64,000 bases of DNA, from contig NZ_LJAL01000004.1 of assembly GCF_001419985.1 (NCBI RefSeq), forward strand, positions 186,001 through 250,000, given 5' to 3'. This DNA is from Loktanella sp. 5RATIMAR09. GTDB lineage: Bacteria > Pseudomonadota > Alphaproteobacteria > Rhodobacterales > Rhodobacteraceae. The notes under the pieces are model-generated. The model did no database searches, was not told the DNA's origin, and was given only the letters and a program-made list of their open reading frames with translations. Below, in pieces: positions 49,644 through 59,020 of the stretch. The position numbers and the translations under genes were made by a program. Numbering within the stretch: position 1 is the first letter of the stretch; every line of letters starts with the position of its first letter.

Positions 49644-51038
49644 ATGGAACTTGAAACCCTACTTCTCTCGCGGATTCAGTTTGCCGCGAATATTTCATTT
49701 CACATCCTGTTTCCAACGATCACGATCGCATTGGGCTGGGTGCTTTTGTTCTTCAAGCTGCGCTATAACCGTACCGGCGAAGAGCGCTGGATGGAAGCGT
49801 ATCGCTTCTGGGTGAAAATCTTTGCACTGTCATTCGCCATGGGCGTAGTGTCGGGCATCACGATGTCCTTCCAATTCGGCACGAACTGGCCCGGATTTAT
49901 GGAAAAAGTGGGCAATATCGCAGGGCCTTTGCTCGCCTACGAGATTATGACCGCCTTCTTCCTCGAAGCGGTGTTCCTTGGCATCATGCTGTTCGGCTTC
50001 AGCCGTGTGCCTAACTGGGTCCACACGCTCGCGACGTTCCTTGTGGCCTTTGGTACCATGATGTCGGCCTTCTGGATCATTGTCCTGAACTCTTGGATGC
50101 ACACCCCCCAGGGGTTCGAGATGATTGACGGCGTCGCACATGCAACCGATTGGTCGGCCATTATCTTTAACCCCTCCATGCCGTACCGCTTTACGCATAT
50201 GGTGCTGGCAAGCTTCCTGACGGTCAGCTTCCTGATTGCCGGTGTCAGTGCCTTCCGTTGGCTCATTGGCGGGCGCACCGAAGGCGTGCGTGTCGCGATG
50301 AAAACCGCGATTATTGCTGCGGCTGTGTTGATCCCGGTGCAGATCCTCGTTGGTGACTTCCACGGCCTGAACACCAAGGAATATCAGCCAGCCAAAGTTG
50401 CCGCCATGGAAGGCAACTGGGAAACCTCCACTGGGGTACCATTGATCCTCTTCGCGATCCCCGATGAAGAAGCACGCGAAAACCGCTTCGAGATCGGTAT
50501 TCCGAAACTGGCCTCTTTCATCCTGACCCACGACTGGAATGGCGAAGTGCAGGGTCTAAACGACTTTGTAACCGAGGATGGCGAAGTGTTGCATCCACGC
50601 GTGTCACCCGTCTTCTGGTCCTTCCGCGTCATGGTCGGCACGGGGCTCTTGATGCTGCTGGTCAGTTGGAGCGCCACCTATATGATCATGCGTCGCAAGC
50701 GCGGGGTCGAGGGGCTGCCGAAACCGATGCTCTATGCGCTGATCGGCATGAGCTTCAGCGGCTGGTTGGCTACTCTGGCTGGCTGGTACACAACAGAGAT
50801 CGGGCGCCAGCCATGGTTGGTCCAGGGCGTCATGACCACCAAAGAAGCCGTCGCCGATGTGCCAGCACCCTTGGTGCTATCGACACTGATTGCCTATCTG
50901 CTGGTCTATGCGGGGCTGTTGTTGGCGTATGTCTTTGTCATCTTCTATCTGGCACGGAAAACCGCACGTGGCGAAAGTATCGGCACCACCATCGCACCGT
51001 CGCCGGCGGCGGTCCCCAAAGCCATGCCAGCGGAGTAA
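49644..51038 (+). CDS. cydA: Cytochrome bd-type quinol oxidase subunit I (CIO type)
   Basis: A 464-residue CydA with about nine membrane helices. It begins LLSRIQFAANISFHILFPTITI with the conserved His, has the GRQPW quinol motif near residue 390 (TTEIGRQPWLVQG), and a short Q loop, which marks the cyanide-insensitive oxidase branch. It binds haems and oxidises ubiquinol with oxygen. The ATG at 49644 gives the expected start MELETLLLSRIQF. About 190 bp without a gene lie upstream and should carry the promoter; no FNR box was found. Confidence 0.95.
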   Translation: MELETLLLSRIQFAANISFHILFPTITIALGWVLLFFKLRYNRTGEERWMEAYRFWVKIFALSFAMGVVSGITMSFQFGTNWPGFMEKVGNIAGPLLAYEIMTAFFLEAVFLGIMLFGFSRVPNWVHTLATFLVAFGTMMSAFWIIVLNSWMHTPQGFEMIDGVAHATDWSAIIFNPSMPYRFTHMVLASFLTVSFLIAGVSAFRWLIGGRTEGVRVAMKTAIIAAAVLIPVQILVGDFHGLNTKEYQPAKVAAMEGNWETSTGVPLILFAIPDEEARENRFEIGIPKLASFILTHDWNGEVQGLNDFVTEDGEVLHPRVSPVFWSFRVMVGTGLLMLLVSWSATYMIMRRKRGVEGLPKPMLYALIGMSFSGWLATLAGWYTTEIGRQPWLVQGVMTTKEAVADVPAPLVLSTLIAYLLVYAGLLLAYVFVIFYLARKTARGESIGTTIAPSPAAVPKAMPAE

Positions 51039-51044
51039 GTGGAT

Positions 51045-52055
51045 ATGAATTATTTCGGTGACCCTACTATCTGGCTGCCTTTCGTTTTTGCGGCGTTGAT
51101 GGGCGTATCCATCCTGATCTACGTGATCCTGGACGGGTTCGACCTTGGCGTTGGGGTGTTGTTCCCTTTCGCCAATGACGACGAGAAAGACAGGATGATC
51201 GCCTCGATCGGGCCCTTCTGGGACGCGAACGAGACTTGGCTTGTGCTGGCGGTCGGGCTGTTGCTGGTGGCGTTTCCATCGGCGCATGGAGCGATCCTGA
51301 CGGCGCTGTACCTGCCTGTGGCGATCATGCTGATCGGGTTGATCCTGCGCGGTGTCGCGTTTGAATTTCGCGCCAAGGCACCAGCCCCCCACAAACACCT
51401 ATGGAACAATGCCTTTTTTGCCGGCTCGCTGATGACGTCACTCAGCCAGGGTTTCATGCTGGGCATGTACGTCATGGGCCTCGAGTGGACATTGGCAAAT
51501 GTGGGTTTTGCCATTCTGACGGCGGTGTTCCTGACTGTCGGATATAGCTTTATCGGAGCCACATGGATCATTCACAAGACGTCCGCCGTGCTGCAAGCCA
51601 AAGCGGTGGGGTGGGCCAAAGGGGGCATTTGGGGGCTGGTCTTGGGCATTGGTGCAATCTCGCTTGCGACGCCCTTTGTCAGCACCCGTATCTTTGACAA
51701 ATGGTTCAGCTTTCCCGAAGCACTTTACCTGTCGCCGCTGCCAATCCTGTCGGGTCTTCTGGTGGTATGGCTTTGGTCGATGCTGCGCAAAATGCCTTAT
51801 GCAGAGGACCGCCGGTCTTGGCAGCCGTTTGCAGCGGCAACGGCGCTCTGGGTGACAGCGTTCGGGGGCATGGCCTATAGTTTCTACCCCTATGTGGTGC
51901 CTGAACAGATCACGATCTACGAGGCGGCAAGCGCGCCGGAAAGCCTGTTCATCATCCTGATCGGTACCTGCATCGTGCTGCCCACAATCATGGGCTACAC
52001 GGTGCTGTCTTACTTTATCTTCCGCGGCAAAGCGACCGAGTTGCGGTACGACTAG
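51045..52055 (+). CDS. cydB: Cytochrome bd-type quinol oxidase subunit II
   Basis: A 336-residue CydB with about eight membrane helices. It shows LIYVILDGFDLGVGVLFP, DANETWLVLAVGLLLVAFP and RGVAFEFR in the first third, all conserved. The ATG at 51045 has GGAG nine bases upstream (before TAAGTGGAT). No cydX-like small gene and no cydDC follow. The palindrome at 52081-52104 ends the unit. Confidence 0.95.
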   Translation: MNYFGDPTIWLPFVFAALMGVSILIYVILDGFDLGVGVLFPFANDDEKDRMIASIGPFWDANETWLVLAVGLLLVAFPSAHGAILTALYLPVAIMLIGLILRGVAFEFRAKAPAPHKHLWNNAFFAGSLMTSLSQGFMLGMYVMGLEWTLANVGFAILTAVFLTVGYSFIGATWIIHKTSAVLQAKAVGWAKGGIWGLVLGIGAISLATPFVSTRIFDKWFSFPEALYLSPLPILSGLLVVWLWSMLRKMPYAEDRRSWQPFAAATALWVTAFGGMAYSFYPYVVPEQITIYEAASAPESLFIILIGTCIVLPTIMGYTVLSYFIFRGKATELRYD

Positions 52056-52080
52056 GGGGCGTGGCCCGATTGAGACAAGG

Positions 52081-52104
52081 TAAGGTGGGTTTAAACCCAC
52101 CTTA
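52081..52104. terminator. 24-bp perfect palindrome after cydB (REP-like)
   Basis: TAAGGTGGGTTT (52081-52092) with AAACCCACCTTA (52093-52104) is a perfect palindrome without a loop. It belongs with the GGTGGGT repeats at 17336-17386 and 39453-39501. As a terminator it would lack a U tract. Confidence 0.65.
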
Positions 52105-52161
52105 CTGTCAGAATCGGTTTGACACCCCTGTCCCCATTGCGTAATCGAACGCTCGTGGATT

Positions 52162-52238
<77 letters not shown>

Positions 52239-52302
52239 CCACCCCCTTAAATGACTGGCGATCTTGGGTTGGCATGCAGACTGCTGGCGCTAGTATCAAG
52301 GA

Positions 52303-52836
52303 ATGTCCGACATCTTCCATACAGCGACCATCCTGACAGAGCGACTTCGTATGGAGCCCTTCGCTATCGGCCATGCGCCTGCCTTGAATGCCATCAACAA
52401 TGAACCGCAGGTCATGGAGTTCCTGACCTTCGGCAAACCAGAGACACCAGACGAAACCTTGACCAAAATCCACCTTGTTCGCGAACGCTGGGAAACATTG
52501 AACTTTGGCTGGTGGGCCCTAATTCGGCGTGACACCGAAGATATCATCGGCGCCGCGTGCCTCCAGCACGTGGCGAATGACCCCGACGCACCGCTTGAGA
52601 TCGGCTGGCGTCTGACAGAAACCGCCACTGGTAGCGGATACGCAACAGAAGCCGGCAAAGCCGCCGCCACCTATGGCTTTGAAACCATCGGCTTGGATCA
52701 GATTATCGCCGTTGCGCACCAAAAGAACATCGCTTCACACCGCGTGATGGAGCGGATCGGCATGCGCTTTCGCGGTGTTGAAACGCATTACAACGAGCCG
52801 TGTAAGACCTATGTTTTGGAAAAGTCAGACCTCTAG
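52303..52836 (+). CDS. GNAT acetyltransferase, RimJ/RimL type
   Basis: A 177-residue N-acetyltransferase. It starts TILTERLRMEPFAIGHAPALNAI, has EIGWRLTETATGSGYATEAGKAAATYGFE with the acetyl-CoA loop, and IIAVAHQKNIASHRVMERIGMRF, the classical RimJ/RimL end. The substrate may be a ribosomal protein or a small amine. It directly follows the tRNA gene; about 70 bp separate it from the oxidase gene. Confidence 0.9.
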   Translation: MSDIFHTATILTERLRMEPFAIGHAPALNAINNEPQVMEFLTFGKPETPDETLTKIHLVRERWETLNFGWWALIRRDTEDIIGAACLQHVANDPDAPLEIGWRLTETATGSGYATEAGKAAATYGFETIGLDQIIAVAHQKNIASHRVMERIGMRFRGVETHYNEPCKTYVLEKSDL

Positions 52837-52909
52837 AAACAACCCCAGCCCCGCTTCCCCCTTTTTTCTTTTTTGTCTAGCGTGGCTGCGAATAATCGAA
52901 AGCGCAGCC

Positions 52910-54322
52910 ATGACAGTTCTTGACCAAATCGCAGACGCCATCGGCGCAGACCGCATCCTGACAGGTACCGACGCAGCCCCCTACGGCAAAGACTGGACCG
53001 GAGCCTACACTTCGACACCTCTCGCGGTGCTGCGCCCAACCACAACCGCCGAGGTTTCGGCCATTCTCAGGATTGCGAATGCCACCAAGACACCTGTCGT
53101 GCCTGCCTCGGGCCGCACGGGGCTGACAGGCGCAACGCTCGCTCAAGACGCGCTCATGCTCTCGGTCGAGCGACTGAATGAAATCTATGACATCAACGTG
53201 GATGGACGCACCGCAACCGTTGGTGCTGGCGTCATCTTGTCGACCCTGCACGAAGCGGCAGAGGCGCATGATCTGATTTTCCCCCTCACCCTTGGCGCGC
53301 GCGGCTCTGCCATGATCGGCGGGCTGCTCTCGACCAACGCGGGTGGCTCTAACGTCGTCCGCTATGGCAGCACACGCGGCCTTTGCCTCGGACTTGAGGT
53401 TGTGATGGCAGATGGCCGTATCATGGACCTGATGAGTGCGCTGCATAAAGACAACTCGGGACTGGACCTGCGCAACCTTGTGATCGGCGCTGAAGGGACA
53501 CTTGGGATCATTACCGCCGCGGTCCTGAAATTGCGCCCGAAACCGCAGGCCTACGCCACAGCGATGGTTGCGGTAGCTTCGCTATCCGATGCGCTCACCT
53601 TGCTCTATAAATTGCAGGACGAGACTGGCAACGGCGTTGAGGCCTTCGAATACATGCCGCGCAGCTATATCGACAAACACAGGCAGCTGTTTCCTAACGT
53701 CGCGGGGCCGTTTGAGAAGGACTATGACGTCAACATCATGATCGAAGTCGCCGCGACCCAAGCCAAAGACGCCATCCCCACCCCTGACGGGAGCCTGCCT
53801 GTTGCCAGCGCGCTGGAAGAGACCCTTGGTGCGATGCTGGAAGAGGGCACCGTGCTCGACGCGATCATCGCGCAAAACGAAGCCCAACGCCGCGACATCT
53901 GGAAACGGCGCGAAGACGCAGGTGAAGTCGCGTTTTTCGGTGGGGTGTTTGTGAACACCGATGTTGCGGTGCCGCTGGATAAGGTCGCAGACTTTGAGAA
54001 AATGCTGACACCACGGATAAAGGCGATTGATCCTGATGCAGAAGAAGTGATCGTTGCCCACCTTGGCGACGGGAATATCCATCACACCAGCTACATCAGC
54101 CGCAATGATCCTGAGGTCATGAAGGCATTGGTTGAGGCTGTTGAGGACGTGGTGCAGGAACTGGGCGGATCGTTCAGTGCCGAACACGGGATCGGTGTGT
54201 CAAAGCTGGACACGATGAAGCGCCGCAAGGATCCCGTGGCACTTGATGCGATGCGCGCGATCAAGGCAGCCCTTGATCCCAATAATATCCTGAACCCCGG
54301 CAAGGTGATCCCGTCGGCGTAA
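52910..54322 (+). CDS. FAD-linked D-2-hydroxyacid dehydrogenase (D-lactate/D-2-hydroxyglutarate type)
   Basis: A 470-residue flavoenzyme of the FAD_binding_4/FAD-oxidase_C group. The FAD site includes PVVPASGRTGLTGATL, LGARGSAMIGGLLSTNAGGSN and GAEGTLGIITAAVLKLRP. The C-terminal half carries the metal- and substrate-site HLGDGNIHH and SAEHGIGVSK. It oxidises a D-2-hydroxyacid (lactate, 2-hydroxyglutarate or glycolate) and passes electrons to quinone or ETF. The ATG at 52910 fits the family start; the longer frame would overlap the GNAT gene. Confidence 0.9.
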   Translation: MTVLDQIADAIGADRILTGTDAAPYGKDWTGAYTSTPLAVLRPTTTAEVSAILRIANATKTPVVPASGRTGLTGATLAQDALMLSVERLNEIYDINVDGRTATVGAGVILSTLHEAAEAHDLIFPLTLGARGSAMIGGLLSTNAGGSNVVRYGSTRGLCLGLEVVMADGRIMDLMSALHKDNSGLDLRNLVIGAEGTLGIITAAVLKLRPKPQAYATAMVAVASLSDALTLLYKLQDETGNGVEAFEYMPRSYIDKHRQLFPNVAGPFEKDYDVNIMIEVAATQAKDAIPTPDGSLPVASALEETLGAMLEEGTVLDAIIAQNEAQRRDIWKRREDAGEVAFFGGVFVNTDVAVPLDKVADFEKMLTPRIKAIDPDAEEVIVAHLGDGNIHHTSYISRNDPEVMKALVEAVEDVVQELGGSFSAEHGIGVSKLDTMKRRKDPVALDAMRAIKAALDPNNILNPGKVIPSA

Positions 54323-54327
54323 GGGCA

Positions 54328-55263
54328 TCAGAAAAAGTCGGGCCCTGCCTGTGCCAGCAGTTTGGCCGCCATCACACGGCCCATCTCGGCGCCGTCTTCG
54401 ATTGCACCGGTCATGTCGTCCGCAAAGACCTCGGTCCCGTCCGTGCGCAGAATCTCGCCGCGCAAACGGAGCGAACCGCCATCCAGTTCCGCCAAACCGC
54501 CAATCGGTGTTTCACAAGACCCGTCCAGATGCGCAAGGAACGCGCGCTCTGCCGCGAGCCGCTGACCCGTTGGGCCATCGTGGATCGCGGCAAGCATTTC
54601 TGCGGCGCGGTGATCATCACCACGGCGTTCAATGCCAATCGCGCCTTGGGCGACAGCGGGCAGCATGTCTTCGGGGGCAATAGCAGTACGTGGCACGTCC
54701 GCCATATTCAGGCGGTTCAAACCTGCCATCGCAAGGAAAGTTGCCTCGGCCACCCCGGCACCCAGTTTTTTCAGGCGGGTCTGCACATTGCCACGGAATT
54801 CTACAATATTCAGGTCAGGACGCTTGGCCAGCAGTTGCGACCGGCGCCGCAAGGACGATGTCCCAACCGTCGCCCCCTGCGCCAGATCATCCAGTCCCTT
54901 GGCGCCAAGGGAGACAAAGGCATCGCGCACATCTTCACGCGGCAGATAAGTGTCGAGTAACAACCCACCGGGCTGTTCCACCGGCATGTCCTTCATCGAA
55001 TGGACAGCGATATCAATTGATCCGTCCAGCAAGGCTTCCTCGATTTCTCGCGTGAAAAGGCCCTTGCCGCCGATCTCTTTCAAGGGACGGTCCTGAATCG
55101 CATCGCCAGTGACCTTGATCACGCAGATTTCAAAGGCATTCTCTGGCAGATCGAAGGCGGCCATCAGCCGTGCGCGTGTCTCATGCGCTTGGGCCAAGGC
55201 CAAAGGCGAACCACGGGTTCCGATGTTGAAAGGCGAAGCGGGTGTTGGCAAATTCACTGTCAT
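54328..55263 (-). CDS. hemC: Porphobilinogen deaminase
   Basis: A 311-residue hydroxymethylbilane synthase. It starts FNIGTRGSPLALAQA, has HSMKDMP, GTSSLRRRSQL and RGNVQTRL, and the dipyrromethane-binding C250 in GSCETPIGGLAEL. It makes the linear tetrapyrrole from four porphobilinogens. It is divergent from hemE with 94 bp between them, which should hold promoters for both. Confidence 0.97.
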   Translation of the reverse strand: MTVNLPTPASPFNIGTRGSPLALAQAHETRARLMAAFDLPENAFEICVIKVTGDAIQDRPLKEIGGKGLFTREIEEALLDGSIDIAVHSMKDMPVEQPGGLLLDTYLPREDVRDAFVSLGAKGLDDLAQGATVGTSSLRRRSQLLAKRPDLNIVEFRGNVQTRLKKLGAGVAEATFLAMAGLNRLNMADVPRTAIAPEDMLPAVAQGAIGIERRGDDHRAAEMLAAIHDGPTGQRLAAERAFLAHLDGSCETPIGGLAELDGGSLRLRGEILRTDGTEVFADDMTGAIEDGAEMGRVMAAKLLAQAGPDFF

Positions 55264-55357
55264 GTCTGGATTGTTAGACGTGTAAACCTAGCCTGACAAC
55301 TCCCTTGACAACTTCTTCTGCAATTGGGACCACAGGAACAGTATAAAAGGACATCCC

Positions 55358-56392
55358 ATGGCGCAGCAAAAGACCATTCTCCGAGCCCTCGCAGGCGAAA
55401 CACTTCCCACGCCTCCGATCTGGATGATGCGCCAGGCCGGGCGTTATCTGCCTGAATATAAGGCCACACGCGCGCAGGCCGGTGATTTCCTGTCGCTCTG
55501 CTATAATCCGGAACTGGCCGCCGAGGTCACATTGCAGCCGATCCGGCGCTATGGCTTTGATGCAGCGATTCTTTTTGCCGATATCCTGCTCTTGCCACAG
55601 GCGCTTGGCGCCGACCTGTGGTTCGTCACCGGTGAGGGTCCACGGCTTTCGACCATCACCTCGGCCGATGAACTTGGCCAGCTGAAACCGATCGAAGCGA
55701 TCCATGATACGCTGAACCCTGTCTATGAGACTGTGAAAATCCTGTCCGAGGAGCTGCCCAAGGAAACCACGCTGATCGGTTTCGCAGGTGCACCGTGGAC
55801 CGTGGCGACCTATATGATCGCGGGCCAAGGCACGCCCGATCAAGGGCCGGCGCATGCATTGAAGGCGGAAAACAAGCCTGTTTTTGAAGGCATCATCAAC
55901 CGCCTGACCGAAGGGACGATTGCCTATCTGTCCAAACAGATCGAAGCGGGTGCCGAATGTGTAAAGTTGTTTGATAGCTGGGCGGGATCGCTGGAGGGCG
56001 ATGATTTCACCAACTATTCGATTCTGCCGATGCAACGGATCACCGCTGCGCTGAAAGAAAAACACCCCGGCATTCCTGTGATTGCTTTTCCGCGCGGTGC
56101 AGGCACCAAATACGCAGGCGTTCATGCCGCAACTGGCGCGGACTGTGTCGCGGTGGATGACGGCGTTGATGCCGCCTGGGTCGCCGAACACGTGCAGAAA
56201 GACGGCTGCGTGCAAGGCAACCTGAAATCGTCGCATATGGTGACGGGTGGTGACATGTTGGTGTCCGAGACACGCCGCATCGTTGATGCGCTCTCGAACG
56301 GACCGCATATTTTCAACCTTGGTCACGGGATCACGCCTGATGCCGATCCGGCCAATGTGCAGCTGATGATTGATACGGTGCGCGGGGCCTAA
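55358..56392 (+). CDS. hemE: Uroporphyrinogen decarboxylase
   Basis: A 344-residue UroD. It carries the start [32 protein letters not shown] with the catalytic Asp, [21 protein letters not shown] and [12 protein letters not shown]. It decarboxylates the four acetate side chains of uroporphyrinogen III. The next gene on this strand is a small unknown; hemF follows on the other strand. Confidence 0.97.
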   Translation: MAQQKTILRALAGETLPTPPIWMMRQAGRYLPEYKATRAQAGDFLSLCYNPELAAEVTLQPIRRYGFDAAILFADILLLPQALGADLWFVTGEGPRLSTITSADELGQLKPIEAIHDTLNPVYETVKILSEELPKETTLIGFAGAPWTVATYMIAGQGTPDQGPAHALKAENKPVFEGIINRLTEGTIAYLSKQIEAGAECVKLFDSWAGSLEGDDFTNYSILPMQRITAALKEKHPGIPVIAFPRGAGTKYAGVHAATGADCVAVDDGVDAAWVAEHVQKDGCVQGNLKSSHMVTGGDMLVSETRRIVDALSNGPHIFNLGHGITPDADPANVQLMIDTVRGA

Positions 56393-56446
56393 GACTGGAT
56401 ATTTCAACGTGAGCGGATAGTCTGGACCCGCAGACAGGAGCCCGCG

Positions 56447-56827
56447 TTGAAAATACCGTTCACTTTGCGATTTGCCTATTACAGCTTTCGTGCTTTTGTT
56501 CGCGCGGGGCTGTTGCTGCTGTGCGCATGGATTTTTCTGATCCCGGCAACGGCCGAAGACATCACAGCCCTTGGTGCGCCTGAAGGACAAGCCTATCCCG
56601 TTGGGTTGCAGATGATGCGCGCGGCAAAGGTCTTTGTCGTTATTGCACCACCACGGGCCTATGACATGCTCGCGATGGGCCTGCCTCAGGACATTCCACC
56701 TGTCATGGTCCGGCTCGCATTAATGCAGATGGCAGCGGGCAATGTCTTGCCCGCCTCGACACGCGTATCGCCAACCACACCAAATAGTCGTGATATCGAA
56801 GGGCCGCGTTTTATTCAGGTGGACTAG
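56447..56827 (+). CDS. Small membrane-associated hypothetical protein
   Basis: A 126-residue protein from a TTG at 56447 with AGGAG six bases upstream. A hydrophobic helix (AGLLLLCAWIFLIPATA) near residues 24-40 looks like a signal peptide or membrane anchor. The rest has no motif I recognise and ends close to the hemF stop. Its place between hemE and hemF, on the hemE strand, may be incidental. Confidence 0.55.
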   Translation: MKIPFTLRFAYYSFRAFVRAGLLLLCAWIFLIPATAEDITALGAPEGQAYPVGLQMMRAAKVFVVIAPPRAYDMLAMGLPQDIPPVMVRLALMQMAAGNVLPASTRVSPTTPNSRDIEGPRFIQVD

Positions 56828-56828
56828 G

Positions 56829-57707
56829 TCAGACCCACTTTGCCAAAGGCGGCAGGCTCATCAGCACCGCGTTCGCATCATGGCCCGTCGTCAGACCGAA
56901 CTTGGTGCCACGGTCGTAGACAAGGTTATATTCGGCATAGAGCCCGCGGTGGATCAGCTGGGTATCCTTGTCAGCGTCCGTCCAGGGCGTATCACGGCGC
57001 TTTTCGACAAGCGGCACATAGGCAGGCAAGAACGCTTTGCCGATATCCTGCGTCAGCGTGAAATCCGCCTCCCAATCGCCGGTACAATAGTCGTCCATAA
57101 AGATGCCGCCCACACCGCGCGCGCGGTTGCGGTGCGGAATATAGAAATACTCGTCCGCCCACGCCTTCAGCTTGGGATAATGGCCTTCGCCATGCGGATC
57201 GAGATGCGCCTTTTGGGTTGCGTGGAAATGGGCGGTATCCTCGGCGTATTCGATACAGGGGTTGAGGTCGGAACCGCCACCGAACCACCATGCATGCGGT
57301 GTCCAGAACATCCGTGTGTTCATATGAACGGCTGGCGCATGGGGGTTTTGCATGTGGGCCACCAATGAAATGCCTGACGCCCAAAAGCGCGGATCCTCGG
57401 CCATACCAGGTACACCACGGGCGGCCATTGCCTTTTGCGCCGCATCCCCCAACTGGCCATAAACGGTTGAGATATTCACACCGACCTTTTCAAACACGCG
57501 GCCGCCGCGCATGACGGACATCAACCCGCCACCAGCGTCTGATCCATCATCGGACGTCCGCGTCGTCTCGGATACCTCAAAACGGCCAATATCACCTTCG
57601 CCTTTGTGGCTGTCCTCCAGCCCCTCAAAGGATGCAACGATTTCGTCACGCAATCTGCGGAACCATGATGATGCTTTGCTTTTTTCCGCTTCGAAATCGT
57701 CTGACAT
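56829..57707 (-). CDS. hemF: Oxygen-dependent coproporphyrinogen III oxidase
   Basis: A 292-residue HemF. It has the RGVPGMAEDPRFWASGISLVAHMQNPHAPAVHMNTRMF region, the HNRARGVGGIFMDDY stretch (as HRNRARGVGG) and YAEYNLVYDRGTKFGL at the end, where substrate-binding Arg and Asp lie. It converts coproporphyrinogen III to protoporphyrinogen IX with oxygen. The ATG at 57707 fits the family start; the longer frame to 57743 is less likely. Confidence 0.97.
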   Translation of the reverse strand: MSDDFEAEKSKASSWFRRLRDEIVASFEGLEDSHKGEGDIGRFEVSETTRTSDDGSDAGGGLMSVMRGGRVFEKVGVNISTVYGQLGDAAQKAMAARGVPGMAEDPRFWASGISLVAHMQNPHAPAVHMNTRMFWTPHAWWFGGGSDLNPCIEYAEDTAHFHATQKAHLDPHGEGHYPKLKAWADEYFYIPHRNRARGVGGIFMDDYCTGDWEADFTLTQDIGKAFLPAYVPLVEKRRDTPWTDADKDTQLIHRGLYAEYNLVYDRGTKFGLTTGHDANAVLMSLPPLAKWV

Positions 57708-57808
57708 ACTTGGTCTTTGTCCCTGATATTGAATAACGTGCATTGTTTGTCTTCAAGCACCATAATGATCATGCAACGATGATCCAGAACAAAACCGGAG
57801 ACAGCTCC

Positions 57809-58195
57809 ATGCGCCCCGCTCTTTTCATTCTTCCATTTGCAGTTCTGACAGCCTGCGCCACGCCGCGCGAGCAGTGCATTAGCGAAGTCACACGCGACAC
57901 CCGCATTCTGAGCAGTCTGATCAACGAAACCCGCGCAAATCTGGCGCGTGGTTATGCCATTGAACAAGAGCAGGACGTCAGGACGATCAGAAGGACGTGT
58001 CGCGGGCGCAACGACGATGGCACCACCTTTACGTTCCGCTGCGATGAAACCGATACTTTCACAACTTCGGTGCCTGTCGCCATCGACCTGAATGCCGAGC
58101 GCGCGAAACTGGAGTCGCTGGAAGAGCGTTTCAAGCAATCACAAGCGGCGTCCAATCAGGCCGTCGCTCAGTGTATTGCCCTGCATCCTGAATGA
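57809..58195 (+). CDS. Putative lipoprotein
   Basis: A 128-residue protein with a lipoprotein signal (PALFILPFAVLTAC, lipobox LTAC). The mature part is charged, with four further cysteines and a C-terminal helix (LNAERAKLESLEERFKQSQA) that could form a coiled coil. I do not recognise the family. The ATG at 57809 is chosen by the signal peptide; the frame reaching 57743 would put extra residues before it. It is divergent from hemF. Confidence 0.75.
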   Translation: MRPALFILPFAVLTACATPREQCISEVTRDTRILSSLINETRANLARGYAIEQEQDVRTIRRTCRGRNDDGTTFTFRCDETDTFTTSVPVAIDLNAERAKLESLEERFKQSQAASNQAVAQCIALHPE

Positions 58196-58999
58196 TTAAT
58201 GCGCTGCGACCGCTGCCGGATCAATCAAGGTCCGGCCGCCGTCGACCGTGATGATCTGTCCGGTCACAAAGGCTGCGGCATCTGACGCAAGGTATTGCAC
58301 AGCATCAGAGACTTCTCCCGGGCTTGCAATACGATGCAGTGGCGTGCTTTCGACAATCGCCTCGCGCATTTCGTCGTGATCCTTGAGTGACCCTTTCAGG
58401 CTCGCGCTCATCACGCTGCCAAAGGCCACCGCATTCACGCGGATGCCATGTGGTGCAAGGGCCACAGCCAAGGAACGTGTCATCTGGTCTGACGCGGCCG
58501 AGCTGACCGAATAGGCCAACAGATCGGGATGCGCGCGGCGCGCCGCAATCGAGCTGAGGTTCACGATAGAACCAATCGGATCACCTGTTTCGCCGTCGGC
58601 CTGTTTGATCATGCGACGTGCAACGGCCTGACTGACGCGCAAGGCCGTCATCGCATTTTGCTGCAACAGTTCTTCGACAGAGTTGTCGTCAGGATCAAGC
58701 GGGTCGGTTTCCATCACTTGCCGCGAAGCATTCACCAGAATATCCACCCGTTCAAACGCATCAACCGTGGCAGAAAGCAGGTTGGCAATCGTCAGTTTTT
58801 TGCGCAGGTCACCGGCAAATATGAGGATGTTCTCTTCTTTCTCGGCCTCATCCCCGATTTCGTGGATTAGTGCCTTTTCATCCATATCCGCGAAAACAAC
58901 GTTCGCACCCATCCTGACAAAGTGCCGTCCGATGGCCAAGCCGACACCATTGGCCGCACCTGTCACAATTGCCGTCTTTCCGGAAATGGAAAATGACAT
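58196..58999 (-). CDS. SDR-family oxidoreductase
   Basis: A 267-residue short-chain dehydrogenase: the loop TGAANGVGLAIGRHF, VNASRQ at the NNAG position, the Ser of SIVNLSSIAARR, catalytic Tyr in LLAYSVSSAAS where Lys at +4 is replaced, and IRVNAVAFG. The residue at the usual Lys position is Ala, which may mean loss of normal activity. The ending DAAAFVTGQIITVDGGRTL is standard. The substrate cannot be told. Confidence 0.82.
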   Translation of the reverse strand: MSFSISGKTAIVTGAANGVGLAIGRHFVRMGANVVFADMDEKALIHEIGDEAEKEENILIFAGDLRKKLTIANLLSATVDAFERVDILVNASRQVMETDPLDPDDNSVEELLQQNAMTALRVSQAVARRMIKQADGETGDPIGSIVNLSSIAARRAHPDLLAYSVSSAASDQMTRSLAVALAPHGIRVNAVAFGSVMSASLKGSLKDHDEMREAIVESTPLHRIASPGEVSDAVQYLASDAAAFVTGQIITVDGGRTLIDPAAVAAH

Positions 59000-59020
59000 C
59001 TTTGCTCTCCCTTGATCCGG

